A DNA stretch of 64,000 nucleotides from Tubiluchus corallicola (lineage: Eukaryota > Priapulida > Priapulimorpha > Priapulimorphida > Tubiluchidae). The number at the start of each line of letters is the position of its first letter. Within the stretch, counting starts at the first letter, position 1. The notes below the pieces were generated by a model. The model searched no databases. It worked only from the letters and a program-made list of their open reading frames with translations, and was not told the DNA's origin. Shown here in pieces: positions 30,901 to 41,051 of the stretch. Position numbers and translations under genes: made by a program. Location of the stretch: assembly GCA_030141605.1 (NCBI GenBank), contig JAQGDQ010000103.1, positions 113,501 to 177,500 of the forward strand, in the 5' to 3' direction.

Positions 30901-32727
30901 ATTAGCTAGCATGATCTTGCTTGGGAACAAGAAAAAATGAACTAGATAAGGTTCTAGCTAGGTGTTAATACCATTACAATTACAATATCACGGGCTGCGA
31001 GGTGTTATCAAGTGTACGCAAATGCGGTTCATTTAGCCTATGACTTTTTCACGATCATCATCAATCGGTGGAACTGTGAGAAGGCTTATTAATTGTAACA
31101 TACTAATTAATCAATTATTATACGTCATAGTCAAAGACGTCAAAGTTTGTTACAGTTATAATTTGTATTGTTTTTTGTTGTTATTTGCTCATTGTAGTTG
31201 TGATTGTTGTTGTCGTTGTAGTTTTTGTTGCCACTGCTGATGGCGGCGGTGGCGCTAACTCGAAAAAGTTTTTGCTGACGCAGAACAATATTAAATATTT
31301 AAAATCTGAAGTATCAATGTTATTAAACAATTTAAGTTCACATACTATGGTAAATTAAATGTATTCATTCAGTATAAGTCACGTTAGTGCAAAGTACTGA
31401 CATAGTACGCCCCCTCTAATCTACTATATTAATTTTGCCTTCAACCAAATTTAGAATATTTTATGACTCGCCATGCAGCAATGATTTTACTTGCTGAAGG
31501 GTGGATTGATGTGTTTTTTGTGATTCATCCAGTTATCCTTCAGCAGGTACAAATCGTTGCTGCATGGCGTGTCACGAAAATATAGTACATTTGGATGAAG
31601 ACAAAATTAATGCAGTAGGTTAGAGGCGTACTATGTCAGTACTTTGCACTGACGTGACTTATACTGAATTAATACTTATAATTTCACAACTAAATTTAAA
31701 TTTAAATGTTCCTAGTTAAAAATTTTGTGTGTTTTTTTAAATAATAGGAAGGAGTTTACAATTTCTCACACATTTTAATACCCTTACCCTAATCATAACA
31801 TTTAGCCCAATCCAACCCTAACCCTAACCCTTATCCTAATCCTAGTCCGCTTCACAAACAAATTTCTTGTGTGTGGGGAATTGTAAACTTTAGATAAATA
31901 GTTATATATAAATGCAACATTTTCATTTTTTGGAGCTGGCTAATTCAGACTGTAAAATTTCGTAGGTTACAAAGCACTGGTGTCAATGTCAGAGCTTGAC
32001 ACCTCGACAGCAACTCGAATACGGGATACGCTACTTTGACGTAAGAATTTGTGGACACTATAATCCTGACAGGCGCACTATTAATGACATCTACACAAGT
32101 CATGGGCTTTTAGGACACCCAATTTCTGCGATATTAAAGGAGATTAACAGTTTTTTGAATTATCACCCGAAAGAGGTCGTGTTGATTGACTTTCACAAAA
32201 CTCATAATGTGGAGCGCAATGATCACTTGAATTTGTGTAAATTGATTATTGATACGTTCGGTAAGAAACTATCTAGTGAAACTGCCACCGAAGACCATTG
32301 TCGCATGCATTTGTGTACCCTTGACAACCTGGAAGAAATGGGCGAGCAAGTGATTGTCTTTTACAACGGCTTTCGTTGTTCTCGTAAGAAAGTTCTAAGA
32401 AAAAGCAAAATTAATACAAGCGATTGGTCACAAGCTGAAAATTGTCCCGATCTCATAAGGTTCTTGGAAAAACGTTATACAAGGCATCGTAATCCACAGA
32501 GGTTCCACGTTACTCAGGGTACTATATCCGCGACTGACTCCCTTATAACGAAGAGGCTACTTACAGGAGGTATTGAAACACTTGCTAAAAACGTTAACCT
32601 GATTGTTCAGCAGTATCTGTTTAACAAGACAGCTGGTCCAGACGGCGTCAATATAGTGATGGTTGATTTTGTTCAAATTGACTACGTAGTTGAAGCCATA
32701 ATATATCTGAATTATAAGTGTCTGTGA
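27696..32727 (+). CDS. PLCXD: PI-PLC X domain-containing protein (PLCXD type), three exons
   Basis: Join 27696-27951, 30532-30650, 31966-32727: 378 residues plus stop. In this family the X domain is a TIM-barrel half without the PH, EF-hand, Y and C2 domains of classical PLCs, and is thought to cleave phosphoinositides in the cytoplasm. Visible motifs: WMAQLP near residue 65; LAIPGAHNAF with the first catalytic His at 88, formed exactly across the exon 1/2 splice; YFDVRI with Asp150 and Arg152; TSHGLLG with the second His at 171; EVVLIDF near 195-201; VNIVMVDFV near the end. The usual Asp after the first His is Asn here. The N-terminal 60 residues exceed those of human PLCXD1-3 and start with a hydrophobic run, so a signal peptide or a further 5' exon is possible. 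Both introns carry transposon copies; the coding frame has no defect. Confidence 0.9.
28038..28728. other. Part of PLCXD intron 1, nothing recognised
   Basis: AT-rich, no family A-G copy, no ORF of note. A weak direct repeat GAAATTTTATCTTTTGAAACGAAAG/GATAAAGTTTTATCTTTAAA lies at 28190-28235. Confidence 0.4.
28729..28980. mobile_element. Family G fold-back element in PLCXD intron 1
   Basis: Arms of roughly 100 bases are inverted: GCGTGCTCAGACGTAAAGATTTCTCTCGCAAC on the left and GTTGCGAGAGAAGTCCCTGC, TTCTGAACGCGC on the right, with CTCTGAGAGTAAAG against CTTTACTCTCCGAGAG inside. Further G words follow at 28985-29050 and 29150-29235. Confidence 0.75.
29390..29930 (+). pseudogene. LINE ORF2 C-terminal relic in PLCXD intron 1
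   Basis: In shifting frames: KIDYILFWDEEIYNDN then NKLRTF at 29478-29570, then LFTSWLFRICYNKIYKTENQ, YIERGTYVKPRKMPAENRIC, DELHFVIKCSYYNDFRGKL to 29833, then SDADKFLFLIGNNDLEVIKA and a stop near 29922. The E-R-G-x-Y, P-x-E-x-R-x-C and D-E-x-HF-x-x-x-C-x-x-Y signatures are those of many LINE C-terminal domains. A second, closely similar copy of the end lies at 45742-46018. Same strand as the host gene. Confidence 0.75.
29931..30450 (+). repeat. LINE 3' end with about 160 bp tandem units
   Basis: CAATAATTGTTTGTTTGTCTGCAGTGTCGCAATATTTCAAAGTTGAAATTG and TTTTTGACACTAATAAATAAATAAATAATACAATGC recur about every 160 bases (about 2.5 units from 30075). AATAAATAAATAAATA looks like a LINE 3' tail, so this may be repeated 3' UTR ends. 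Confidence 0.7.
30532..30650 (+). CDS. PLCXD exon 2 (residues 86-125)
   Basis: Acceptor TATTTCTTTAG/GGGCTCAC at 30531/30532, donor ACTTGG/GTATGA at 30650/30651. It codes for the rest of PGAHNAFSFDLS and for KEAFFKLLDKFGFTW. It ends in phase 0. At 119 bases it is too small to be seen as a gene without its neighbours. Confidence 0.85.
30714..31090 (+). mobile_element. Family A MITE in PLCXD intron 2
   Basis: AGTAAGCCGTTTCACAG at the left and GGAACTGTGAGAAGGCTTATT at the right; the body has GTGCGCATGCGCAGTTGC, GGTTCTAGCTAGGTGTTAATACC and TCACGATCATCATCAATCGG. It contains a short duplication AACTGTTAACTG. Confidence 0.85.
31367..31669. mobile_element. Near-perfect 300 bp palindrome (fold-back/MITE) in PLCXD intron 2
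   Basis: Left arm 31367-31500 and right arm 31537-31669 are reverse complements over about 130 bases with roughly one mismatch in ten. The outer words are ATTCAGTATAAGTCACGT and ACGTGACTTATACTGAAT, and both arms share GTGCAAAGTACTGACATAGTACGCC. The loop is about 36 bases. It has no ORF. RNA from either strand would fold into a long hairpin. Confidence 0.9.
31748..31892 (-). mobile_element. Family C element, minus orientation, just before PLCXD exon 3
   Basis: AAGGAGTTTACAATTTCTCACAC at the left, about eight CCCTAA/CCTAAT units, then CAAATTTCTTGTGTGTGGGG and AATTGTAAACTTT at the right. It ends 73 bases before the exon 3 acceptor. Confidence 0.8.
31966..32727 (+). CDS. PLCXD exon 3 (residues 126-378 and stop)
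   Basis: Acceptor TTTCGTAG/GTTACAAAG at 31965/31966, phase 0. The frame runs VTKHWCQCQS then LTPRQQLEYGIRYFDVRI to a TGA at 32725-32727. It carries most of the X domain. There is no ATG near its 5' end, so it is not an independent gene. Confidence 0.9.
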   Translation, partial: VTKHWCQCQSLTPRQQLEYGIRYFDVRICGHYNPDRRTINDIYTSHGLLGHPISAILKEINSFLNYHPKEVVLIDFHKTHNVERNDHLNLCKLIIDTFGKKLSSETATEDHCRMHLCTLDNLEEMGEQVIVFYNGFRCSRKKVLRKSKINTSDWSQAENCPDLIRFLEKRYTRHRNPQRFHVTQGTISATDSLITKRLLTGGIETLAKNVNLIVQQYLFNKTAGPDGVNIVMVDFVQIDYVVEAIIYLNYKCL

Positions 32728-32769
32728 TGTCATTGAAATAAGGAAGAGTTGGGTGAATAGCTTTTGGTT

Positions 32770-33024
32770 AAAGTTTTTACATTTCCCCACACACAAGAAA
32801 TTAGTTCGTAAAGCTGATTAGAATTAAGGTTAGGATTAGGATAGGTTGCTTTTAGGTTGGGATTAGGGTTAGGGTTAGAGTTAGGGATAGCTTTAGGATC
32901 GGGTTAGTGTTAGGATTAGGGTTAGGGTTAGGGATAAGTTTCGGGTAGAGTTAAGGTTAGGATTAGGGTTAGGGATTGGGTCAGGGTTAGGGCATTTAAA
33001 TTTTGTGGTGATTTGTAAACCTTT
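32770..33024 (+). mobile_element. Family C element, plus orientation, 43 bases after the PLCXD stop
   Basis: AAGTTTTTACATTTCCCCACACACAAG at the left, about 25 imperfect TTAGGG/TTAGGA/TTAGTG units, then TTTTGTGGTGATTTGTAAACC at the right. It is the longest C array in the window. No AATAAA signal is obvious between the stop codon and this element, so the transcript end may lie inside or beyond it. Confidence 0.85.
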
Positions 33025-33169
33025 TTATCAGGTGGTAAGACTGGTGAAAAAGTGTGCTGATCAAGGTAAACCAAGTCTTGTGTGATCAGTATCACTTGTC
33101 ACTCCATTACACGAATAACACCATCACAGTTATACTGGTTGTAACATTGGTAGAGAGGGTTAGCTCTCT

Positions 33170-33375
33170 GACTGCAACCACGAGCTGTCACTCAGTTCTC
33201 TATTCGCTTCGCAAAGTGTTGAGAGTAACTAGCTAAGGTCTTCACACTAGACAGTAGCTCGTAGGAAATCAACTCCTTGCAACTATTGGAGAGTTTGTAA
33301 TAACTTGCTGTCAACAACTCTCAAAGCAGTTCATACTTTTAGAGAGAAAACTTGTAACAGAAATCTGAGTGCGCT
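33170..33375. mobile_element. Family G fragment
   Basis: GGTCTTCACACTAGACAGTAGCTCGTAGG, TTGGAGAGTTTGTAATAACTTGCTGTCAACAACTC, CAAAGCAGTTCATACTTTTAGAGAGAAAAC match 37840-37990. Confidence 0.6.
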
Positions 33376-35689
33376 GTTAATGCATGGACTTTCTTTAAAT
33401 GTTTTCAAAATTCGAATATAATCCGACATTGACTATTCAACATTTTGTTGAAATAACCTTTTAAAAAGACTTTTAATAATAAAATTATTAAAACGAATTT
33501 TTTGTTAGCATCCACTGACATATTCAGCTGATAGAATGGCCGTTCTAAACAAGTTTAGTTTTTTCTAATTAGATATTTTTCATTATTGCGAGGACATCTA
33601 TGAATTGTTATAACGTTGCAAAATCAAATTATAAGTATAGCCCTCAATTTTACAGTTCAGATTACGTTTGAGTCTGTTAATATGAATCAACTTTCTTTTT
33701 TAATAAATCCCGTTTAGATCTTGCTTTCCCAGTAACTGGGAATACGTACTCAGTTATACTCAGATTACAAAGATTTCAGTGGGCGATGTGGAGCTGACTT
33801 CTAGCGTTTTTGTTTTCACGAATATGGTAAAGTAGCTACCTCGCTGACAGCCCAACACACATACTGCCGCCGTACCTGCTGCAGTTAAAACAATAAACTG
33901 TCTATATGTTACAACAAGCACAAGCTATCGACGCGAAATATACCACAGATACTAATCTTGATAGTATTCTGGGATAATGATTTAGGATACGCGTCACAGT
34001 ACTGCATCTGGCAAAACACCTACAGATGAACAGAATGAACATATGTTTGGCATATGAAGCAGTAGTAGAAGTAGTAGTAGCTAGCAGCAGAAGCAGCAAC
34101 AGCAGTAGTAGTAGTTTAGTGAGTATAAAATTAATACTTACGACCTTTGGCAGGGATAGCAGAATGAAACATTTCATACTCCAAAATTTTCTACTTTTCA
34201 GGAAACAGCAGCATTATCCAAAGGTAAAAAGATCACAATAACAAATTTTCATTCAGTGTCAGTAAAAAGACATGATACTGACTGAGCTGAGCTTACAGAA
34301 TTTTACAAAATTATGGTACTTGCAAAAATTAGTGTGTTTTCTTATTTATAAGCTTTCAAAATATTAAAACAGATCTCAAATACAAAATTTCTATTTATAA
34401 ATCAGAAACGTGTTATTAAAATTAGTGGGATATTTAAAAGCACTTGAATTGTACCTATATTTCTAGTTGTTGTCGAAATTTACGTTCTTCTGTTTCCGAA
34501 GAAGGAAACAGAAATGCCAAGCTCACTGAGTTTCACTCTATCAACAAACTCTTTTTATTTAAACACTATCTCAATTTTTGTGCACGAGAGTGAGAGAGAT
34601 GAGTGATCAGGATAAATCGCTTTAAAAACCTCGAAAGCGGTTCGTTTCATCGTTTCTCCCCCTTTTATTATTTCTAATGACGATTTGCACATAGGTGACA
34701 GATAGGTGAAAGAAAAATTTTTTGTTAACATTCGACCTAAAAGATGATTATTTTTGTAAATAACATTTGCATTAATAAAAACGTCAGCTGGTCAGTCATC
34801 TTTTATTATCAAAACTTAAAAATACCACGAAATGACAAATGTTTACAAGAGAAATTTGCAGTTTTCTCATAAAAATATAAAAATTTATGAAGGGAGATTT
34901 TTATATTTTTGTGAGAAAACCACAAGTTTGCTTCTCGCATTTGCTCTAAAAAGTCATTGAAGCATTGGTTATTGCTTCGTGAAAATTAAGCACGTCGTCA
35001 CTTCCTACTGACCATTATTTCATTTGTCAATCGAGATGGAAACTTTTAACTAAGATATAAAAAAAATTGCCAGTATTGACAAGAAACATTAGACGGAAAT
35101 AGAAATGCGTCTAGATCATAGTTAATTTTATCCATGGTTTAAAACGTACAATATCTACCTATAATAATTTTTAAAGTGTTTCTTAATTTATGTATGCAAT
35201 TTAATTCAAATTTTTATTCCGGTAACTAAGACCATATAAAATACAAATACAGTAAAAATGAAATAAAATACAATGCATTAAAAAATGCAAGATTAATAAA
35301 TGTAAATGCAAATCAAGAGCTAAATAAATTTTTGAAACTAATTATGTAATATTTGATTTCCTTTCACAAAAAAGCACGAGCTGATAAATCTATGTGAGTT
35401 AACAATGGCCGTTATAATACCACTGGCAGTGTGCAGTAGTAACTTATTTCGCAGTAACCGCTATGCAATGATATGAAAAATAACCCAGCCAATGTGTCAT
35501 TAGCCCTCTATCTCACATTTTGAACTGTGAAAGACTTTCATGGTGTTTAACATACTTTACAAAAATTTGATCTATTATCAATTTATTTTTTTGCCAGCTT
35601 GGTGGCCTTTGAGTCTTGGTGACTTAAGCACTGCTTAGTCTGCTTATGTTAATCCGGCCCAGAAATTTAGGGTCGAGCAAAATTATAGG
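33376..35689. other. AT-rich interval without a supported gene
   Basis: Contains AGTAGTAG/AGCAGCAG tracts at 34059-34115, a hairpin at 34484-34513 (TCTGTTTCC/GGAAACAGA) and one at 34860-34922 (TTTTCTCATAAAAATATAAAAAT against its reverse complement). No frame with recognisable domains. Confidence 0.4.
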
Positions 35690-36061
35690 AATAAGCCTTT
35701 TCACAGTTCCAGCGATTGATGATGATCGTGAAAAGGTAAAAGGTTAAGTGTACCAGACAACGGATTTGTGTACACTTGACAACGTCTGGCAACCTATGCC
35801 GTTGTAATAGTAGCAGTCTTAACAGCTAAATAGAACCTTACCTAGTTCATTTTTTCTTGTTCCCAAGCAAGGTCCTGCTAGTAATTGACTCTACCCACAG
35901 ACATAAAGTCCACGTAAAACAATTGAAGTTACTGAACTGAAGCGGAAGACGCCTTTGTTTCACCCACATGACACCGTAGTTAAGACGAATTGCTGTGTTT
36001 ACTTAACTTTTGACCTAAAGCAATTGCGCCGTGCCACAACGAAATTGTGAAAGGGCTTATT
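35690..36061 (-). mobile_element. Family A MITE, minus orientation, full length
   Basis: AATAAGCCTTTTCACAGTTCC at the left and GAAATTGTGAAAGGGCTTATT at the right. In between: GATGATGATCGTGAAAAGG, GTGTACCAGACAACGGATTTG, AGAACCTTACCTAGTTCATT and GACGAATTGCTGTG. Confidence 0.85.
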
Positions 36062-36860
36062 GTTAGCAGGCCTTTCAAAATCATGTCTATTTTGGGGCAT
36101 TGCGTAGGTTATGTGTGAGCTTAACACATGTCATCATTACTGAAGTTATTTTATTACAAAACGGGAAAAAGATATTCAGATACTGGTATCACGTGACGTC
36201 GTTAACGTTTTATGTACTTTTGCTGTGGAAAAGCCGACAGACTTATTGATCAGCAAGACTAATTGGCTCGGATTCCCTTGGAAAAGATTTAGAAACTTTG
36301 AGTCGAGGACTTAAAGCGGTAGCATCAAACACAAAGTCTTGAATTTGCAAACTTGAGCAGTTTCTTAACAAATGTTTTCAAGTAGCTTCGTGCATCTGTT
36401 GCACATTAAAAGAAAACAGTACCCAACTTTAAACTATAGCTCGAAAGCTATAGTTTAACTATAACAAATCTAATCCTTTACTTATTTATTTATTATATAA
36501 AGTTTGTTTCAGCGCATAAAATGCCATATAAAAGTTAAAAATTTACACTAAAAACTAAGAAATATTACACGTCATGCAACTATTAAAAGAGCTACAAAAA
36601 TTCACAAAAAATGAATAAATATATATACACAAAAATGAAAAATACAAAGGCGTATCATAAGCATAACATGTGAAGAGCAATGTTGTAAATGGCGCGGATC
36701 TCGGTTAAAATGCATACTTTGAAATTAACCCATAACTTATTATAGTATATGTTGTTACAGAACGAACGAAATAGCATAATTTCACATTTTTTGAACAAGA
36801 ATTAAAATTAGATCTAGCGATTAGTAAACGATTCTGATTATTTATGTCTAAATCATCAGA
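36062..36860. other. No supported gene; possible LINE 3' tail in reverse
   Basis: TTTATTTATTATATAAAGTTTG at 36484 could be the reversed poly(AATAAA)-type tail of a minus-strand LINE, but no coding remnant follows. A small hairpin CTATAGCTCGAAAGCTATAG lies near 36440. Confidence 0.3.
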
Positions 36861-37130
36861 AAGATCATTAGAAGTACACGACCAAGATACTTGTTGTTAT
36901 TTTTGATACAGATTTCAACACGGATGTCAATACAATACAGATGTCAAGAGTTACGTAGCCATTTGACGGTTCACCGTAACAGCTCATGCGTGAACACAGC
37001 GGTAAACTAGAAATTTGAATTTTAGAATTAAAATATGTCGAGTTTTTGTATATATCATACTGACTGTTGTACAGTAGCATTGTACTTCAATTTTCTCTTT
37101 CCCAAACACGTACAACTCGCTCGTTGAATG
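36861..37130 (+). mobile_element. Family E fragment, plus orientation
   Basis: GCTCATGCGTGAACACAGCGGTAAACTAG, AAATTTGAATTTTAGAATTAAAATATG, TTTTTGTATATATCATACTGA, GTACAGTAGCATTGTACTTCAATTTTC match 41955-42075 and the reverse of 53750-53865. Confidence 0.6.
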
Positions 37131-37547
37131 TTTGTGCTGTTGTGTTCATTGGGCTCGCCCGTTGTTAATTGAGTTTCAGAAACGCGTTGGCTAAAATGTA
37201 TACTTTTATCGTACTTCAACATGGGATAGGACATGTTATGATAAATGTTATGTTATGATATGTTTTAAATTTTGCTTTAAATTTTTCACTCTATCCAACT
37301 TAATGTTGTACATTTTCATACAAGTTTTCACCGCTTTTGGTTTTTTACATGCTTGAGCACGTTTTGCACGCAATTTAAAAAGTTTTATGCAAAACTGTAT
37401 AATTGCACCTGGTATTAGACGTTTGACGAAGGTTTTTGGTGTAATTTCATTTCATATGATTGTGCACGCCTTCAAATGTTCTTCAGACGTTTTTACGGAA
37501 ATTTATATTATAGCTTTTTACGTTTTCTTACCGTTTGCGTGTCTCCA

Positions 37548-38005
37548 AGCATTCTTACCAAGACGTTCAGACTAGCGTGAGGTTTCTTGCCAAGTAAATT
37601 TGCCAAGCAAACTCGCCAAGAAACTCGCAAGCATGTTCAGACTAGAGAGCAAAACTTACTGCGAGTTACTTTCAGATAGTAAGCGCGGGCTGACACTTAC
37701 TTTTCTATTTACTGTGAGTAGTTTAGATTCTTTTATTTAGCTGACTTGTACAAACATACACATTATATACATTGTTAAATTATATACACACATTTCAAAA
37801 CTGCAATAACAAGAATTGCTGTCACCCGTAAAATGTCGAGAGTAGCTCACCAATGCGTTCACGCTAGACAGTAAATCGACTAGCAGCGAATGTCGAGAGT
37901 TTGTAATTTCTTGCCGACAGTAACTCGCAAAGCAGTTCACACTTACGAGTTTGCTGTCAGAGAGAAAACTCGCGGCAGAAAATCGCTAGTCTGAACGCGC
38001 CAGTG
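37548..38005. mobile_element. Family G fold-back element
   Basis: Left: AGACGTTCAGACTAGCGTG, GCCAAGAAACTCGCAAGC, GTTCAGACTAGAGAGC. Right, inverted: GTTCACGCTAGACAGTAAATCG, CTGTCAGAGAGAAAACTCGC, TCGCTAGTCTGAACGCGCC. About 110 bases of unrelated AT-rich DNA lie in the middle. Confidence 0.65.
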
Positions 38006-38087
38006 GTCGTTTTTGCTAGTTTTTATAACTATTTTCAGATATATTTATTACAGGTCCTTCAGACGTTTTCAGAAGAATTAAGTTTTT

Positions 38088-38600
38088 AAAAGAAAACCGA
38101 ACGATTGATTAGACTCACCCTCATTTTAATTTAGTGTCCAAAATTTACATTTTCTTGTATATAAAAGTTAGCAATTGTTTCTAAGATTTGAATAATTACC
38201 TTTGAAAGTTAATTAGCGGCAACCGAACACAGCTAACGCTTACGCCACAAACTAACCATAGTTGGCGCAATGGTAGGCATCTTTCCTGCGCGTCAAGCAC
38301 GTTTGCGTAAGCGAACACTGCTATAAGACTCGATGAGATATCACGAAAATGGGTTCTACGTCACACTGATGTCACACTGACGAACACTACAGTTGACGAT
38401 TATGCTTATTACGGTACCGCGCCTATTTGCCGGCCAGACGAATGCGACAAAAGGCGCCATTGCCAGTCTTAGTGGATTCGCTGTTCCGCGCGTAGCTTTT
38501 AAAGTTTAACAAAACATACTATCCGAGTTAATAATTATTTAACTTAAGTTTTGATTTTAAAAATCTGTTGTACTTTTCAATACTTTATTTTGAACACACA
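38088..38600 (+). mobile_element. Family D short element, full-length-like
   Basis: AAAAGAAAACCGAACGATTG, ATTAGACTCACCCTCATTTTAATTTAG, TTAATTAGCGGCAACCGAACACAG, GCGCGTCAAGCACG, CACGAAAATGGGTTCTACG, AAGGCGCCATTGCCAGTC, then a downstream part (GATTTTAAAAATCTG, TACTTTATTTTGAA) that also occurs, reversed, at 8450-8520. Confidence 0.75.
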
Positions 38601-38995
38601 GGTTTTCGTACTTGACTAAAACTGATTAAATTGCCAGTCGAAAGTAAAACTAATTAGCCAAAGTTGGTTGTCAAAACTGGCGTAGTTAGTTGCGCAGCAA
38701 AGCTTCAAAACGTTGGCGATATTGACTTGCGCTAAATGAAGATTGATAAGGGCTAAAAACTGTGAGTTTATTATTGCGTTAAGTGATTGATGGTTATTCA
38801 AATGAGCTGTTTCAACTGGCCGCTAACTCACAACTCACTGTGTAATTTCATTATCCAGGGCTACAAAGACAGAGTGTGGACGGAATTTATCAGTTCAAAA
38901 AATTAATTTTTCTTTGGTGTCACCGTGTCACCCATTGGTTTTCAGCTACAGCATGTAAACTGCTGTATTTTTTAACACTGAAAAGAGTAGTATAA

Positions 38996-39074
<79 letters not shown>

Positions 39075-39083
39075 CTCTCTCTG
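38996..39083. repeat. (CT)n microsatellite
   Basis: About 40 CT units with two CGCT interruptions, then degenerate pyrimidine sequence to 39145. Confidence 0.95.
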
Positions 39084-39119
39084 TCTCTCTCTTTATTTTT
39101 GTCTCTTTCTCTCCCTCTT

Positions 39120-39610
39120 ACTCTCTTTATTTGTCTCTCTTGTCTTTTGTCTTACTGGTACAGCAATCTAGTACTAAGGGTAAAGTGGGAACGGTCCCAT
39201 TTTGAAAGTTTCATAGTTAAAAAAGGTTTAAAGCAAGGTGGTATTCTGTCCCCTGTTTGTTTACCATCTATATCTACGAATTACCGGTAAAGCTGCAGAA
39301 ATTGAAAGGTTGTCGTATTGCAGATTGTTTACTCAGTCATATTATTTATGCAGATGATATTGTTAGCTCCCTCTATACCTGTATTGCAAGAACTCTTACG
39401 AATCATACAATCTTGTTATTTTAAGATGTGGAACAACAGTTTGTTTGTAAATAATAATCGTCGAACGTGATATATGTCGAACGTCGAAAGTGTATAATAT
39501 ATAGTAGTATTTTTTGTTTAACTTTTATTTTGTTATTTTATTGTAGTGTTGTTAATGTAATGTTATTTATGTTTTTTGTATAGCTTTTATGCTGAATTAA
39601 ACTAATCCGA
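39120..39610 (+). pseudogene. LINE reverse transcriptase fragment with intact YADD
   Basis: In frame from about 39150: SNLVLRVKWERSHFESF, then KKGLKQGGILSPVC at 39225-39265. After a frameshift come IYIYELPVKLQKLKGCRIAD and SHIIYADDIV at about 39265-39363. The YADD catalytic aspartates are unchanged. The rest of the ORF is deleted; about 200 AT-rich bases lead to GCTGAATTAAACTAATCCGA and the pentamer array, which appears to be its 3' tail. RT palm only; not functional. Confidence 0.75.
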
Positions 39611-39800
39611 TCTAATCTAATCTAATCTAATCTAATCTAATCTAATCTAATCTAATCTAATCTAATCTAATCTAATCTAATCTAATCTAATCTAATCTAA
39701 TCTAATCTAATCTAATCTAATCTAATCTAATCTAATCTAATCTAATCTAATCTAATCTAATCTAATCTAATCTAATCTAATCTAATCTAATCTAATCTAA
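39611..39800. repeat. (TCTAA)38 pentanucleotide array
   Basis: Essentially perfect from 39611 to 39800, then it switches in one step to TCCAA. Confidence 0.97.
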
Positions 39801-39965
39801 TCCAATCCAATCCAATCCAATCCAATCCAATCCAATCCAATCCAATCCAATCCAATCCAATCCAATCCAATCCAATCCAATCCAATCCAATCCAATCCAA
39901 TCCAATCCAATCCAATCCAATCCAATCCAATCCAACCCAACCCAATCCAATCCAATCCAATCTAA
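39801..39965. repeat. (TCCAA)n pentanucleotide array
   Basis: About 32 units with two CCCAA variants near 39935-39945, closing with one TCTAA. Translated on the minus strand it gives a WIGLD repeat, not a gene. Confidence 0.97.
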
Positions 39966-39977
39966 TCTCCCTCTCCC

Positions 39978-39982
<5 letters not shown>

Positions 39983-40071
<89 letters not shown>
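39983..40071. repeat. (CT)n microsatellite
   Basis: About 44 CT units directly after the pentamer array. Confidence 0.95.
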
Positions 40072-40072
<1 letters not shown>

Positions 40073-40429
40073 GCCTCTTGTTGTTTTCTTCTCTTTTAAT
40101 TTGCCTTAGCGACCCTAATTAAATTCATTTTTAAGTTTTAAATTTTAAACATTTTCACAATTTTGCATATTTACAGAGTTCATGGCAAAATTATGATATT
40201 ATTCATAACCTCGTGCTATTTCCTCCAATAAAATCGGAATCTTAAGCCTAAATTTTAAAATCCACTCATCATACTCAACAGTTTGTAACAATATTAATAT
40301 AACGTCCTTTTATCGTTGTGTTTTTAAAACGCATTTATGAACTACACCTGTTAACTTACATAGAAATCACATGGCTTTCACATATTACTGGGTTTTTCAG
40401 TAGGCCAAGCTCTTAAATGTCCATATCTT

Positions 40430-40735
40430 ATTCTTACCAGACGTTCATACTGGTGGGTTTTCTTCGCAGGTTTTCTCTCTGACAGCAAACTCGCAAGTGT
40501 GCACTGCTTTGCAAGTTACTGTCGGCAAGAAGTTCCAAACTTTTTGACAGTTGCTGTGAGCTGATTTACTGTCTCAGTAGTGTGAAAGCTCGGCGAGTTA
40601 CTCACGACACTAGTCGTGAGTGTCAGGTCGCGTTTACAGCTGGAGCAAGCAACAAGCAACAACTTGCAGCAAGTTTTGTCTCTAGTCTGAACGTGCTTTA
40701 GAGTTACTTGGCGAGAAAACTCGCTAGTCAGAGCA
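40430..40735. mobile_element. Family G fold-back element
   Basis: CAGACGTTCATACTGGTGGG, TTTTCTCTCTGACAGCAAACTCGCAAG, then inverted GTCTCTAGTCTGAACGTGC, TTACTTGGCGAGAAAACTCGCTAGTC. The middle has CACGACACTAGTCGTGAGTG, itself a palindrome, and CAAGCAACAAGCAACAACTTGCAGCAAG. Confidence 0.65.
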
Positions 40736-40925
40736 AGCCGTTACTTGTTTCAGCAGCGGAATAGAGCTATTATTTGGATAAAAACACTGGATTATTTATT
40801 CATTTGTAATGAAGAAATCTGATTACTTAGTCATATATTTGTTTAAAATGCTGTTCAGCTTCGTAGGGCCATCTATAGGCAAGAAAAGTTAATTATGCGT
40901 AGGACCTTACCATTTAAGTGATTGT

Positions 40926-40953
40926 CAGAGAGAGCGAGAGAGAAAGACAGAGC

Positions 40954-41050
<97 letters not shown>
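40926..41050. repeat. (GA)n microsatellite
   Basis: Degenerate at 40926-40962, then about 44 pure GA units to 41050. Confidence 0.95.

Positions 41051-41051
<1 letters not shown>

Noticed and set aside
32557-32796. 79-codon minus frame inside PLCXD exon 3
   Set aside because: Shadow of the coding strand.
39792-39980. WIGLD-repeat protein
   Set aside because: Translation of (TCCAA)n on the minus strand.
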